Shown here in pieces: positions 1 to 9,941 of a DNA stretch of 64,000 nt; within the stretch, counting starts at the first letter, position 1, and each line of letters starts with the position of its first letter. Source of the stretch: Gautieria morchelliformis (Eukaryota > Basidiomycota > Agaricomycetes > Gomphales > Gomphaceae). The stretch spans positions 114,880 to 178,879 of the forward strand of contig WHVA01000215.1 in assembly GCA_015179125.1 (NCBI GenBank), in the 5' to 3' direction. The notes beneath the pieces are model-generated. The model ran no database searches and was not told the DNA's origin. It saw only the letters and a list, made by a program, of their open reading frames with translations. The position numbers and the translations under genes were made by a program.

Positions 1-581
1 GTGTCGTTATCCAGCAAATCACAGATATCAGGACACAATCTGCATGTTCATAGGGATAGTAAATGTGAGGATGAACAAGCAGATCATATGTTTGATGGGA
101 ATGCATACCAATGACCAATGTAGAATTTGAAGGAATGTTTGCTCTATCTTGATCTCGGTAACCATATTTAGGGGGTATCATGATCAAGCGCCTCCCGCCC
201 TCGCACATTCCAAGCATGCCTCATTCCCACCCTGCAAAGGATATCAGATCGACAAAAGAATGAGAGCACAATGTATACCTTGCACAACGGATGTTTCAAT
301 GGATCCCAAGGCAACCTTCACCTATTTGACTTCCATGAGCTGCTCAATGTGAAGAGGAATATGGTAGCATTAGAAGTAGCATAACAGTAGCATTAGCAGT
401 AGCATACCCTGTAGCATGCACAGTAGTGTGTACACAGTAGCATCCACTGTAGTGTACAAGGGATCATAAATGGTACCATACACTGTAGTAGCATCAGTAT
501 TGATGTTGGTGTCAGTCTCAGGGAAACCCCCTTCCATGCTGGGTACCACTCCTGCAGGAACCGAGTTCCCAAGTCTTCAGT
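1..581. other. No gene recognised; short-motif repeats
   Basis: I see no convincing coding region here; the open frames are short and lack recognisable motifs. Between about 360 and 490 the motif GTAGCAT and close variants recur (AGTAGCAT, GTAGCATCC, GTAGTGTAC), giving a low-complexity imperfect repeat patch. Confidence 0.5.
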
Positions 582-594
582 CTTGGTGCCCATT

Positions 595-602
595 TTTTTT
601 TG

Positions 603-634
<32 letters not shown>

Positions 635-1033
635 CCGTTTATTATACTGCCACCTTGGGGCCGGGCCCTATATAGGCAGTCTCTACCCGGAATGCGGAAT
701 AGAGTAATCAAAGTGTTTTACATGCTAGGGTATCATAGTTACCGAAGTAAGCCAGAGATATGCTGGCACCAACATAGGATACTTCCTGTTTGTTTACAAT
801 GCCTAATCACCTTAGATACATGTCAGTACCGGTCAGTTTCAGTAGGTCTTATATGCCAGATGGAAGTCCAGGAGCCTCGTAATCCTAACACTTATCGACA
901 CCTATCGGTGGGGCGAAACATTGTAGTAATTACTGCTACAAATGCGGAGGGGGGTGGTTCAAACTGGAGGCTCTTCCTTCGTGCCAAATAGGCGCTTGGT
1001 TTGGGTTAGTTCCACCTGCGCTAACCTGCCCCC
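595..1033 (-). mobile_element. tRNA-type SINE with poly(A) tail and 13-bp target duplication
   Basis: On the minus strand the element begins near 1033 and ends in a long A tract (T run at 593-628 on the plus strand). The same 13 bases, CTTGGTGCCCATT, stand at 582-594 and 1034-1046, which is a long target-site duplication of the kind left by LINE-type reverse transcription. Near the minus-strand 5' end, TAGCGCAGGTGG resembles a tRNA box A. About 60 bases on, GTTTGAACC resembles box B. AATAAA lies just before the A tail. There is no coding capacity, and the length (about 440 bp) suits a SINE. The partner LINE is not in the window. A processed pseudogene of a Pol II transcript is the alternative. 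Confidence 0.72.
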
Positions 1034-1084
1034 CTTGGTGCCCATTATAGAATGGCATCAGGGGTTGGGGGGAGTCTGGGTACC

Positions 1085-1990
1085 CAAGGTGCTATTTAGC
1101 TGAGCCAAGAAACCCCATAATAACCCAAGCTTGATATTTTTCAAGGATATTTTTCACAAAGAAACCCATAAAAAAAAAACATAAAAAACCTTGAAAAAAA
1201 CTTTGAATTTCTTTACAATTTTCTGACATTTATTTTTACAAGCATTTCCAGATTTTCTTGCTCAAAAAATTCTAAAAAAAACAGTGAATTTCATTAGAAT
1301 TTTTACCTTTGGAAAACCTCAGTTTCTCAAGGATTTTCATACCAAAAAAAACCCTAATAAGAACTTGAAAAATTTCCCAAGTTTTTGGCTATTTTTATTA
1401 CAATATTTGAAAGATTTTTTATCCCAAAAAATCTTGAAAAAAATCAAAATTTTTCGGAGAGTTTCTTGATCCATAAAAGTCTTAAGAAACTTTGAATTTT
1501 CCTATGTATTTTTGTAAAGTTTTTTGAGGTTTTCTTTTACAGTTTTATCACACTTTTTTGGGATTGAGAAATTTTTAAAAAACCCAAGATTTTTTTAAAG
1601 TTTATAAATGCAAAGCAAGCCGAGTTTGCAGTGAAAAAATTCAGATCCCACCACCAATGTGGGCCTAGTGTCACAATGAAGCCTTGGAATATTAGACAAT
1701 CCTGTCTAAATACTTTCTAGAATAATTGATATATTTTTTACACTATTATTATGTGCTGCACAGGAATGTCACTTGGCAACCACTGGCGACCGGCAAACTC
1801 AGCTAACAACAAACTCTGACATCTCCACTCAAAGTCCAAATTTTGGAGGGGGTCCACCGGTTAAATGTTGGAATTTTGAAAAAGTAATTAGATACAGGTC
1901 TAGCTAAGCTCAATCACAGTCGCATAAAAATCACTCAAAATTTTTGGAAACTCTTTAAAGTTTTTTTCACAGTTTTTTGGACCAAAAAAC
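1085..1990. repeat. AT-rich dispersed repeat, related to the fold-back at 56.7-57.0 kb
   Basis: This is a very AT-rich stretch full of A and T runs with no credible gene. Segments such as CACAAAGAAACCCATAAAA (about 1157) and TTTTCTTGCTCAA (about 1255) also occur, in both orientations, in the fold-back repeat at 56740-56995. Coding frames inside it are chance products of low complexity. Confidence 0.5.
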
Positions 1991-1996
1991 CTTACT

Positions 1997-2289
1997 ATGC
2001 CTCCAGTGATGTATGCTTTTTATTCTGAAATCAGATAATCACCTTCAATATGTGATTCCCTTTGCTCTATCTCCTGTTCTTAGCACAGCGAGTATTGCAA
2101 GACCTCTGCCTCTATGCCTTCTGCCTCCCACCTTCTGACTTGGTCTATGACCTCTGACTCACCTCAATACTTTCCAACTTCCGACTTCTGATCTGAAATA
2201 CTTAGGACAATAGTTCATTGGGGTGAAACATATAAGTTGAAGCTGCTGTCCTTTCTAGTCCCAACTGCCAGAAATTGCCATACGTAACA
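1997..2289 (-). mobile_element. LTR-E fragment
   Basis: Read on the minus strand from 2289 it starts TGTTACGTATGG and follows the LTR-E copies at 13770-14517 and 17255-17901, sharing TTCAACTTATATG, CTAAGTATTT and CTGTGCTAAGAACAGGAGAT with small differences. It fades out near 2000, so it is truncated. It ends 33 bp before the start codon of the G1 gag remnant. Confidence 0.65.
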
Positions 2290-2322
2290 GTATTATCTGA
2301 TTCACACCTGATAACTATCACT

Positions 2323-2602
2323 ATGCCTCCTCATACCACAGCTACCTCAACTCGTGCAGGAGCTGTTGAAGCTCTTTCTTATTTCAGAACACTTAGGTCC
2401 ACAGCATCACCAAGATGTGCAGATCATTCCAGCTCCCATGCCAATGACCTGTTTACTGACAATATTCCACCAAGCCACATCAAAGATGTTACTGATATCA
2501 ACCCTGGCAATCCCAGCTATTACGGAAACTCCTCGAGTAGCAACAGCAAACATACATCTATGTCATCTGGACACTCAGCACCACCTCCACCACAACCCCC
2601 AG
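2323..2602 (+). pseudogene. Gypsy G1 gag, N-terminal part (split by element D)
   Basis: The frame starts MPPHTTATSTRAGAVEAL and continues through a Ser/Asp-rich stretch to a Pro-rich hinge (APPPPQPP). This matches the usual N-terminal layout of Agaricomycete Ty3/Gypsy Gag, before the conserved capsid region. The frame is cut at 2602 by the LTR of element D. The same Pro-rich hinge resumes at 9942 after a matching CCCAG duplication, so the two parts were one gag before D inserted. The family is inferred from pattern, not from a search. Confidence 0.6.
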
Positions 2603-2816
2603 TGTAAAGATGTCGATCTTAAGACCTTGTATCACAAGGGCACAACAGAACTTGACCAATGAGTGGTATTCTGAATGCTATGTAGTGACAGGTAAGAGTA
2701 AGATGTGATGGGAACCGCTGACCAGTTCCCACACATAAACTATACAGTGGGTCCCTAAGGGGCCCACTGGGATTATGTAATAACTAGTGTACATGTAGAT
2801 ACATAGGTTATTTACA
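2603..2816 (-). repeat. LTR-D, 3' LTR of element D1
   Basis: This 214-bp LTR begins TGTAAAGATGTC and ends GTTATTTACA on the plus strand; its partner at 9727-9941 is nearly identical. CCCAG at 2598-2602 and at 9942-9946 is the 5-bp target duplication. A G-rich polypurine tract on the minus strand (2817-2829) abuts it, which makes this the 3' LTR of a minus-strand element. Confidence 0.85.
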
Positions 2817-2829
2817 CCCTCCCCCTCTA
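2817..2829 (-). promoter_or_regulatory. Polypurine tract of element D1
   Basis: On the minus strand the sequence AGAGGGGGAGGG lies directly before LTR-D. This is the expected primer site for plus-strand DNA synthesis and fixes the orientation of D1. Confidence 0.6.
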
Positions 2830-2849
2830 TAGACAACTATAGGGTACCA

Positions 2850-3302
2850 CCTAGGACTCATAGAGGTCATCCATGATGGCATCCTCTAGTGATTCTGATT
2901 TCATCGTATGGGGCCGGTGGAGCACGTGACTCCTCCGGAGGCACCTCCGCATCCGCAGGGGTGGTTGGGTGAGGGGGCTCTGCCTCACCACTGGCGGGGT
3001 TTTCCGCTTGGTTGACGAGGGCGGTGTCCTCGTGGAGCATGGCCTCGACGGCCGGGTCCTCAGCCTGGGGAGAAGGCCGGAAGTGCGCCAGCTCTTTATC
3101 GAGCTGAGCGTGGGTGAGCAGTCATGGCACTGTGGCCCTCACATGGCTGGTCTCGAGGACCTTTTGTTGGCCCTCCCGAGCGGCGGCACTGAATGCCGCG
3201 CCGGTGAGGCTGCGTTGAACGTAATGTTCAATGCGTGCCGCTCATTTGTGAGTGATGCCGGCGTAGCGGGCCAGCCATTGCGCGAGCTCGGCGAGCAGAA
3301 TG
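2850..3302 (-). pseudogene. Element D1, C-terminal part of 3' reading frame
   Basis: On the minus strand from 3302 the frame reads LLAELAQWLARYAGITH, then, past two in-frame stops, a region rich in Ala, Glu and Pro (NPASGEAEPPHP), ending near the polypurine tract of D1. No named domain is recognised. At 3302 it is broken by a Copia element whose flank is GAATG. The frame that would precede it lies at 44938-45328, whose end carries the same 5 bp (CATTC, reverse complement) beside the other Copia copy. The reading frame is uninterrupted across the joined junction. See the first finding. Confidence 0.6.
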
Positions 3303-3800
3303 TGTTGGGTGCATTTATGCTCCTGCACCAAAATCAAGCATAATATATCCAATTTGTTGTGTGGCCTTCCAATTTCTTCTCACATTGTTCTTGTATTATG
3401 CATCCATTTCTCTGGTTATTTTCGAAATTTTCCACTCATTCCTTATCTCTCTATTTCATCTTGTTATTCCTACTTTCACAAGCGGCTGCACCCAGCGGAG
3501 TCTGAAATGACTTCGACGCGCGAGCTCTTGGGCGCTAAAGGGCCGGGTAGTAGTACATGCGCAGTGGAACACATTTCCCCCTCTCTCAGTGACCACTAAA
3601 TTCACTGAGAGAGGCAAGTAAATTAGTCTAGTAGTCTTTGCATTTATTGACCTAGAAATGCTCTGTAGTGAATTGATTTCTAGGTAGTGTATAATATATT
3701 TACAGTGACCACTAAATTCACTGAGAGAGTGAATTGATTTCTAGTCTATTCTTTTGAATAACAAGTCCATACCTACTGCCTATAATTCCTGTCCTCTACA
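3303..3800 (+). repeat. Copia-1 5' LTR
   Basis: It is 498 bp and apparently identical to 8063-8560 and, inverted, to 45329-45826 and 50090-50587. At 3580-3612 a perfect 12-bp inverted repeat, CTCTCTCAGTGA / TCACTGAGAGAG, encloses a 9-base loop. The loop and right arm recur at about 3703-3727. Confidence 0.95.
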
Positions 3801-3814
3801 GGGTTATGGGCCCC
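3801..3814 (+). promoter_or_regulatory. Copia-1 candidate primer-binding site
   Basis: GGGTTATGGGCCCC directly follows the LTR and nearly complements the anticodon stem-loop (CUCAUAACCC) of initiator tRNA-Met. This resembles half-tRNA priming in Copia and Ty5. It overlaps the gag start codon at 3806. The assignment is inferred from pattern. Confidence 0.5.
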
Positions 3815-6800
3815 GGAGACACTTCTGAGAAGCTGTTGGGTGTTGAGAAGCTTGCTACTGATGGAAGTAATTGGCCATTGTGGCGAGCCACTCTCATCAG
3901 CTATTTCGAGTCCAAAAATTTGCTCAAGCATGTAGAAGGGAGAGTCACTCGACCTCCTGATCCTCCAGTCATGCCCCCAGGCCATATTCTAACAGAAGCT
4001 GAGGAAACTCAGATGGATAAGGCCGAGGAGAAGCTGGAGAGATACCTTGCTAGAGAAGGACAAGCCAAGACCCAAATCATCGTCTCAGTGTCAGAGTCAT
4101 TAGCCCTGATGCTACAGAAGCAGAAGACAGCAAAAGAGACTTGGGATGCACTGGTCAATGAAATGATCAAAAAGCCCAAGATGGTCCTCACCAGCCTGCA
4201 GAGACAACTCCGCAGTATGAGATGTCCTGAGGATGGAGACTTGAGAGATCACTTGGACAAGGCCCAAGACCTATATGCTCGTCTTAATGAGATGGGAGCT
4301 AGAGTTTCTGAAGAAGAATTCATGGACATAATCCTTGCGTCACTTCCACCATCCTATGAGGCAGTCATGAATGCCCTTACAACTTCGCTTGAAGAATGCG
4401 GGATGCCATTGGTCCCTGATAATATTATTAGGGTACTAAAGGCTCAGTATGACAGGAAGAAAACACTCCCGCAAGAAGAGCAGGTGTTTATTGGTTCATC
4501 TACTAAGAAGGACCAGAAGGGGCAGAAGGTGCATGTATGCACCAACTGCAAAAAGCCTGGACATTCCATCGAAAATTGCTGGGCTAAAGGAGGTGGTAAA
4601 GAAGGTCAAGGACCACGTCAGAAGAAGAAAGCCAAAGGCAAGAAGAAGAAGAAGGGTAAAGCAAAAGCGAATGTTGCCGAAGAAGAGTCTACTTCTGAGG
4701 AAAGTGGTGATGGGCATCTTGCCTTCACCAATTTTGACGAGTGCTCTAATTTCAATTTGAGCACATCCTCAGGAGTTATAGTCATACTCGACACCGGAAC
4801 GACATCGCATATGACTCCTCACAAAAATTTATTGAGGAACTACTGTCAATTCTCACAGCCGAGGACTATCCGAGCAGCCAACAAAGGTACCTTTGATGCC
4901 TTCGGCTCAGGACTGCTCGTATTATCCAATAAGGTTGGAGATAGAACAGTAGAAGTCACGTTGCAAGATACATACTATGCACCCAAAATTGCTGCTACCC
5001 TCGTCTCGATCGGTCGGTGCGATGATGCTGGCTACGACATTCGACTCGGTGGCCAGAAATGCACAATATCTAATGCTGCTGGAAAAGTATTGATGCAAGC
5101 ACCGAAAGTCAATGGCTTATATCGACTAGACCTCCAGTCACCAAGTGCTCAAGCCCATATGTGTTTATCTGCCATGGAAATTCATCAAAAGATGGGGCAC
5201 ATCTCGCAGAAGTCCCTACAACATCTATTAAATCATGGCATGATATTGGGCATTGAACTGAGCTCCACAGGCGATAGAATTGTCTGTGATGCGTGTATTC
5301 AGGCCAAGATTGCGCGCAAACCTCTTCCTCGAGAACCAGAGACCGAACATCAAAATTCGGTGACAGAATTTATTCTGATGTCTGGGGACCTGCAAGACAC
5401 CTCACGATCGATAAGAAGTCATATTATGTCTCCTTTATCGATGACTACTCAAGAGAATCGGTGATCTATCTCATGGCGAACAAATCAGAAGCATTCTCAA
5501 AGTACAAGCTCTACGAGGCTTTAATGCTTCGACAGAGAAATGTGCACATCAAGGCACTTGTTTCTGATCGAGGGGGCGAGTATACGAGCTCTGAATTCGA
5601 ACAGCATCTAGCCAAACAAGGCACGAAGCATCAGTTGACGGTACATGACACACCAGAGTCCAATGGTGTTGCGGAACGCCTGAACCGAACCCTCACTGAG
5701 AGAACTCGTGCCATGCTGCTAGAATCAAGCCTTCCTAAGATATTATGGGGCTATGCGATACAGCATGCCAATTATCTTAGGAACAGGACGCATACAAGAG
5801 CTCTACCAGATAAAACGCCCTACGAGATGATTCACCATGAAAAACCGAATCTCAAAGACATTCACGCGTGGGGAACTGAAATTTACGTTAAAATCACTCA
5901 GGGAGATAAATTGGCAGCTCGTGCCAAAAGAGCTCGGTGGATAGGAATTTCTGCGCAGAGCCATGGTCATTATGTTTATTGGCCTGACTCGCACAAAGTT
6001 TCTGTCGAGCGGAACGTTGTCTTTGATTCAGAAATGAAGAAGGGAAAGGTCCCAATCATTTCTATTGAGGAATCCAAGCTACCTACGTCTAAAGAAGAGA
6101 AGAAAGCCATTCCGGCATCAGTGCCTGTGCCCGGTCGCTTAGTCAGCGAAGAGGCAAAGATCGAAGAAATTGATGAAAGTGCACCGGAAGAATATCTTGA
6201 AAAGCTGCAACCTATTCAGGGAGTTGATGACAGACCTAGAGAAGCTGAACCGATAAGGAGAAGCGAAAGGATCCGTCAACAACAAGTGCAGCCGGCCCCA
6301 TCAGGTCCCGTGACAAGATCTCAAACTCAGAGACAAACTGGCGCACATATGACTACGCTAGCTTACGAGGACGTTGAGGACCATGAAGAAGTTTTATTCG
6401 ACCAAGAATTATCCTCCGAGATTGATGGCATCAGTAGCTATGAGTGTGCCATCAGTGCGTTTCTAACCGACGGTCAAAACAACATTAAGGCGCCGGATTT
6501 GAGTCAAATTGAACCTAGCAATGCAGACGAAGCTCTGAATAATCCTATGTGGAAGAAATCAATGGACAAAGAGTATGAGGCCCTAATCGACAAGGGAGTG
6601 TGGGAAAGAACCAAACCACCTCCTGGAGCCAACATTGTCGGCAACAAATGGGTCTACCTTTGGAAGCGTAATCCAGAAGGGAAACCAATAGTACCTAAAT
6701 CGAGAATGGTCGCCCAAGGCTTCACGCAGAAGTTTGGAATCGACTATGATGAGACATACTCACCTGTTGCTCGGTTATCCTCCCTACGGATCATATGCGC

Positions 6801-8049
6801 CATTGCTGCTAGGAATGACTGGCCTATTCATCAAATGGACGTGGACTATGCATACCTCAATGCTAAGTTGCCCGAACCTATTTACATGAAGCAGCCGTAT
6901 GGATATGAGTCAGGAGACAAAGGCGAAGTGCTACTTTTGAAGAAAGCACTCTACGGCCTCAAGCAATCTGGAAGAGAATGGTACAAACGTCTAAGTGGTG
7001 AATTCCACAAGTTAGGATTCACTACGTCAGCCACAGACGGGGCTGTATTTTATAGACGTGGCGGAAAGGGGCATGTGATCATTGCAACAGCTGTGGACGA
7101 CCTTACCATCACAGCTGAGAATCAATCAGTCCTGGACGAAGTCAAACGAGATCTTGCTCAGGTCTTCAGTATGAAAGATCTAGGCGAGATTCATTGGCTA
7201 TTGAATCTCAAAATCGAAAGAGACTGGCAGAAGAAGACCATTGCAATTTCACAACCTGCATACATCGAGAAGATCATCAAAAAATTTAATCTCGAAGATG
7301 CAAAGACTTATGCTACGCCTCTTGATCCAGCCGTAAAATTATCTAAAGACCAATGTCCTTCTACAGAGAGAGGCAAGAAAGCCATGTCGAAGTTTCCATA
7401 CAGGCAAGCTATAGGATCACTGATGTGGGCGGCTGTAGCCACTCGACCTGACATTGCATTTGCGGTGTCATTACTCTCGCAATTCCTTGAAAATCCAGGT
7501 GGCACACACTGGAATGCAGTCAAACGTGTCTTCAAATATTTGAAAGGCACGAAGCATTACAAGCTCACACTTGGAAGAAATCAAGACGGCTTGATGGGGT
7601 ATTCAGATGCGGATTGGGGTTCACAGAGTCATAGGCGTTCGTATTCGGCATACTTATTTCAGATTGATGGAGGCACTGTTTCATGGAGTTGCCAGAAACA
7701 GTCGATAGTAGCCCTCTCATCAACTGAAGCCGAATTCGTCGCCCTGACCCATGCGGGCAAAGAGGCTCTTTGGATGCGCCATTTTATTTCTGAAATATTC
7801 CAACCACTGAACAGACCCATCCAAGTTTATTCAGACAATCAATCAGCCATTGCCATCACGTATGGCACCCAACAACACACGAGAACCAAGCATTTCGACA
7901 TCAGGTTATATTTCCTTCGAGATATAATCAAAAATCAACAAGCCAAGCTCGTTTATTTGCCAACCGAACAAATGTTGGCAGATATCCTCACTAAAGGACT
8001 TCCTAGTCCTAGAGTGAAGATTCTCAACGAGCAAATCGGAATATATTAA
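3806..8049 (+). pseudogene. Copia-1 gag-pol with one frameshift
   Basis: This is the Gag-Pol polyprotein of the element. The first frame (3806-5464) holds Gag with a CX2CX4HX4C zinc knuckle near residue 245, the protease motif ILDTGTTSHMT near residue 329 and the pre-integrase HHCC region. The second frame (open from 5293, useful from about 5336 to 8049) holds the integrase core, RT with AVDD, and RNase H with SDADWG and LSSTEAEF. Compared with Copia-2, one C is missing at about 5335 (GAACCAGAG instead of GAACCCAGAG), which breaks the frame at the start of the integrase core. A few substitutions (Ile for Thr, Lys for Gln) also differ. The rest looks functional, so this copy is a very young pseudogene. 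Confidence 0.9.
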
Positions 8050-8062
8050 GCTTGAGGGGGCG

Positions 8063-8560
8063 TGTTGGGTGCATTTATGCTCCTGCACCAAAATCAAGCA
8101 TAATATATCCAATTTGTTGTGTGGCCTTCCAATTTCTTCTCACATTGTTCTTGTATTATGCATCCATTTCTCTGGTTATTTTCGAAATTTTCCACTCATT
8201 CCTTATCTCTCTATTTCATCTTGTTATTCCTACTTTCACAAGCGGCTGCACCCAGCGGAGTCTGAAATGACTTCGACGCGCGAGCTCTTGGGCGCTAAAG
8301 GGCCGGGTAGTAGTACATGCGCAGTGGAACACATTTCCCCCTCTCTCAGTGACCACTAAATTCACTGAGAGAGGCAAGTAAATTAGTCTAGTAGTCTTTG
8401 CATTTATTGACCTAGAAATGCTCTGTAGTGAATTGATTTCTAGGTAGTGTATAATATATTTACAGTGACCACTAAATTCACTGAGAGAGTGAATTGATTT
8501 CTAGTCTATTCTTTTGAATAACAAGTCCATACCTACTGCCTATAATTCCTGTCCTCTACA
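8063..8560 (+). repeat. Copia-1 3' LTR
   Basis: It is 498 bp, matching the 5' LTR base for base as far as I can read. It is followed by CATAC at 8561-8565 rather than the GAATG found upstream of the element. Confidence 0.95.
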
Positions 8561-9161
8561 CATACATGCTACCCTGCACGGACTCTTCGTCTACTGGGTT
8601 GATCCCACACGACCTACGGAAGGGACGTCCTGCGAACACACTTTGGCCATATGAACACCCAAAGGGGTTGGATTAAGAAGATGATGGGGTTAGTGATGAG
8701 CCATCGTGGCGGGTAAATGGTATTGATCGTATTTGATGGCGTGCCTGCTGGCGAAATGCGCGAGCGGTGAATAGCAGTTCGGAGAAATGCAAGGAAGGGC
8801 GAACCGGAACGACATAGGGGAGAAGTGGTTGAAGTGGAGGGCAAAGCCGAGCGAACACAGGGGGAGGAGTGGCAAAAGGGGAAATGGGGATAACAAGGTC
8901 CAGGAAATACACAAGTCATGACAGTCCGATCATAGGAACACCATCGAAAGAGGGTTGAGCAGAGGAGGTGATAGGCCCAGCGATGACTGCTAAGTTAGTT
9001 CAGGGACGTCGATCGTGCTTCGATGGCGTGGCCATGGTAAATTGCGCGAACAGCGAGGATCGGTTGCCAAACACGGGAAGGGCGATCGGAACGAACACGA
9101 AGGTGGAGTGAGAAATGGAAGAACAGAGCATCTGAGTATGGGAACTAAACACGTCATGACA
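8561..9161 (-). repeat. LTR-B, 5' half (cut by Copia)
   Basis: Read on the minus strand from 9161 (TGTCATGACGTG) this follows the intact LTR-B at 35630-36900 for its first half and stops at the Copia boundary. The outer flank, CCGTC at 9162-9166, is the reverse complement of GACGG found after the other half, which ends at 51263. Together the halves make 1272 bp against 1271 bp for the intact copy. Confidence 0.9.
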
Positions 9162-9726
9162 CCGTCGTCTGGGGCTTGCCTTTTTTGCCTTCGTCCTCCT
9201 TCGGGGACGATCGTCGTCACTCTACTTCGTGAGCGGCGGTTCGAGTCGTGGCTTTGTGCCCGTCTCAGTGTTGATGCTCTACCGTCTGATGACAGCGAGA
9301 CCTCTCTGCCTTTTACCTTGTCTCTGGGCAGAGGGGATTGGGGGGGCGGCACCGGCTTGTTGCCCGGCGCCGTCTCATCCTCGACCACACTCAACGAGAC
9401 ATGGTCGGGATTTTCCTCCTCCTCTATTGGGGGACGAGGGTGGTGAGACCTATGATCCCTCCATCTTCTGGCATCCTGGACTCTTGGTCCAGGGTAGCGT
9501 CAGCCATCATGTCACTGGGCTGTGCCTGTGGCATGGACTGTGAGCTCGACGCTCGTGTCTGTCTTTGACTGCGTGGAATCATCACGCTCGCAGCCGACAT
9601 TAGAGGGTGGTCTACTGGAGGGTATCAACGATGTTTAGTCGTCGACGCAGCAATCTTTTTCAAGATTGCTTCGAATCCCCAATCAGTTGGTCGCATGGCA
9701 ATCAACCGCAGGATAGTTCAAAAAGG
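9162..9726 (-). pseudogene. Element D1 5' leader and N-terminal frame
   Basis: On the minus strand, after LTR-D, there is a leader of about 125 bp. A frame then starts with ATG at 9600 (MSAASVMIPRSQRQTRASS), rich in Ser, Gln, Arg and Pro, with at least one stop or frameshift before 9400. It continues in another frame (RPQKRQ/APDD-type basic stretch) to the LTR-B insertion at 9162. It looks like a disordered Gag N-terminus. By flank matching (GACGG) its continuation lies at 51264. No domain is recognised. Confidence 0.5.
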
Positions 9727-9941
9727 TGTAAAGATGTCGATTTGAAGACCTTGTATCACAAGGGCACAACAGAACTTGACCAATGAGTGGTATTCTGAAA
9801 TGCTACATAGTGACAGGTAAGAGTAAGATGCGATGGGAACCACTGCCTGGTTCCCATGCATAAACTATACAGTGGGTCCCGAAGGGGCCCACTGGGATTA
9901 TGTAATAACTAGTGTACATGTAGATACATAGGTTATTTACA
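9727..9941 (-). repeat. LTR-D, 5' LTR of element D1
   Basis: It is 215 bp, nearly identical to 2603-2816 and in the same orientation. The CCCAG after it completes the target duplication. The pair shows that D1 once spanned 2603-9941 as one minus-strand element inside the G1 gag. Confidence 0.85.

Larger units (their letters stand above)
3303..8560 (+). mobile_element. Copia-1: full-length Ty1/Copia element
   Basis: This 5258-bp element has two 498-bp LTRs (3303-3800 and 8063-8560, TGTTGGGTGC...TCCTCTACA) that read the same along their length, so insertion or conversion was recent. After the 5' LTR, GGGTTATGGGCCCC resembles the complement of the initiator-tRNA(Met) anticodon arm, the half-tRNA primer site known for Copia and Ty5. 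A G-rich tract (8053-8062) precedes the 3' LTR. The order gag, protease, integrase, RT, RNase H defines Copia. The flanks do not match: GAATG on the left and CATAC on the right, exactly swapped with Copia-2. Confidence 0.95.

Noticed and set aside
591..628. Long T run as an assembly artefact
   Set aside because: It abuts one copy of a 13-bp direct repeat and ends an element with tRNA-like boxes, so a SINE tail explains it better.
470..991. 173-codon frame across the T run
   Set aside because: It translates the SINE antisense and its poly-T tail (a run of Phe) and has no family pattern.
1284..1469. Small Lys/Phe-rich protein in the AT-rich region
   Set aside because: It is composed of A and T runs in a dispersed non-coding repeat, with no support for expression.
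3303..8560. Gene conversion as the cause of the swapped duplications
   Set aside because: Conversion within the elements cannot exchange the flanking host sequence on one side only; a crossover, or an assembly switch, is required.
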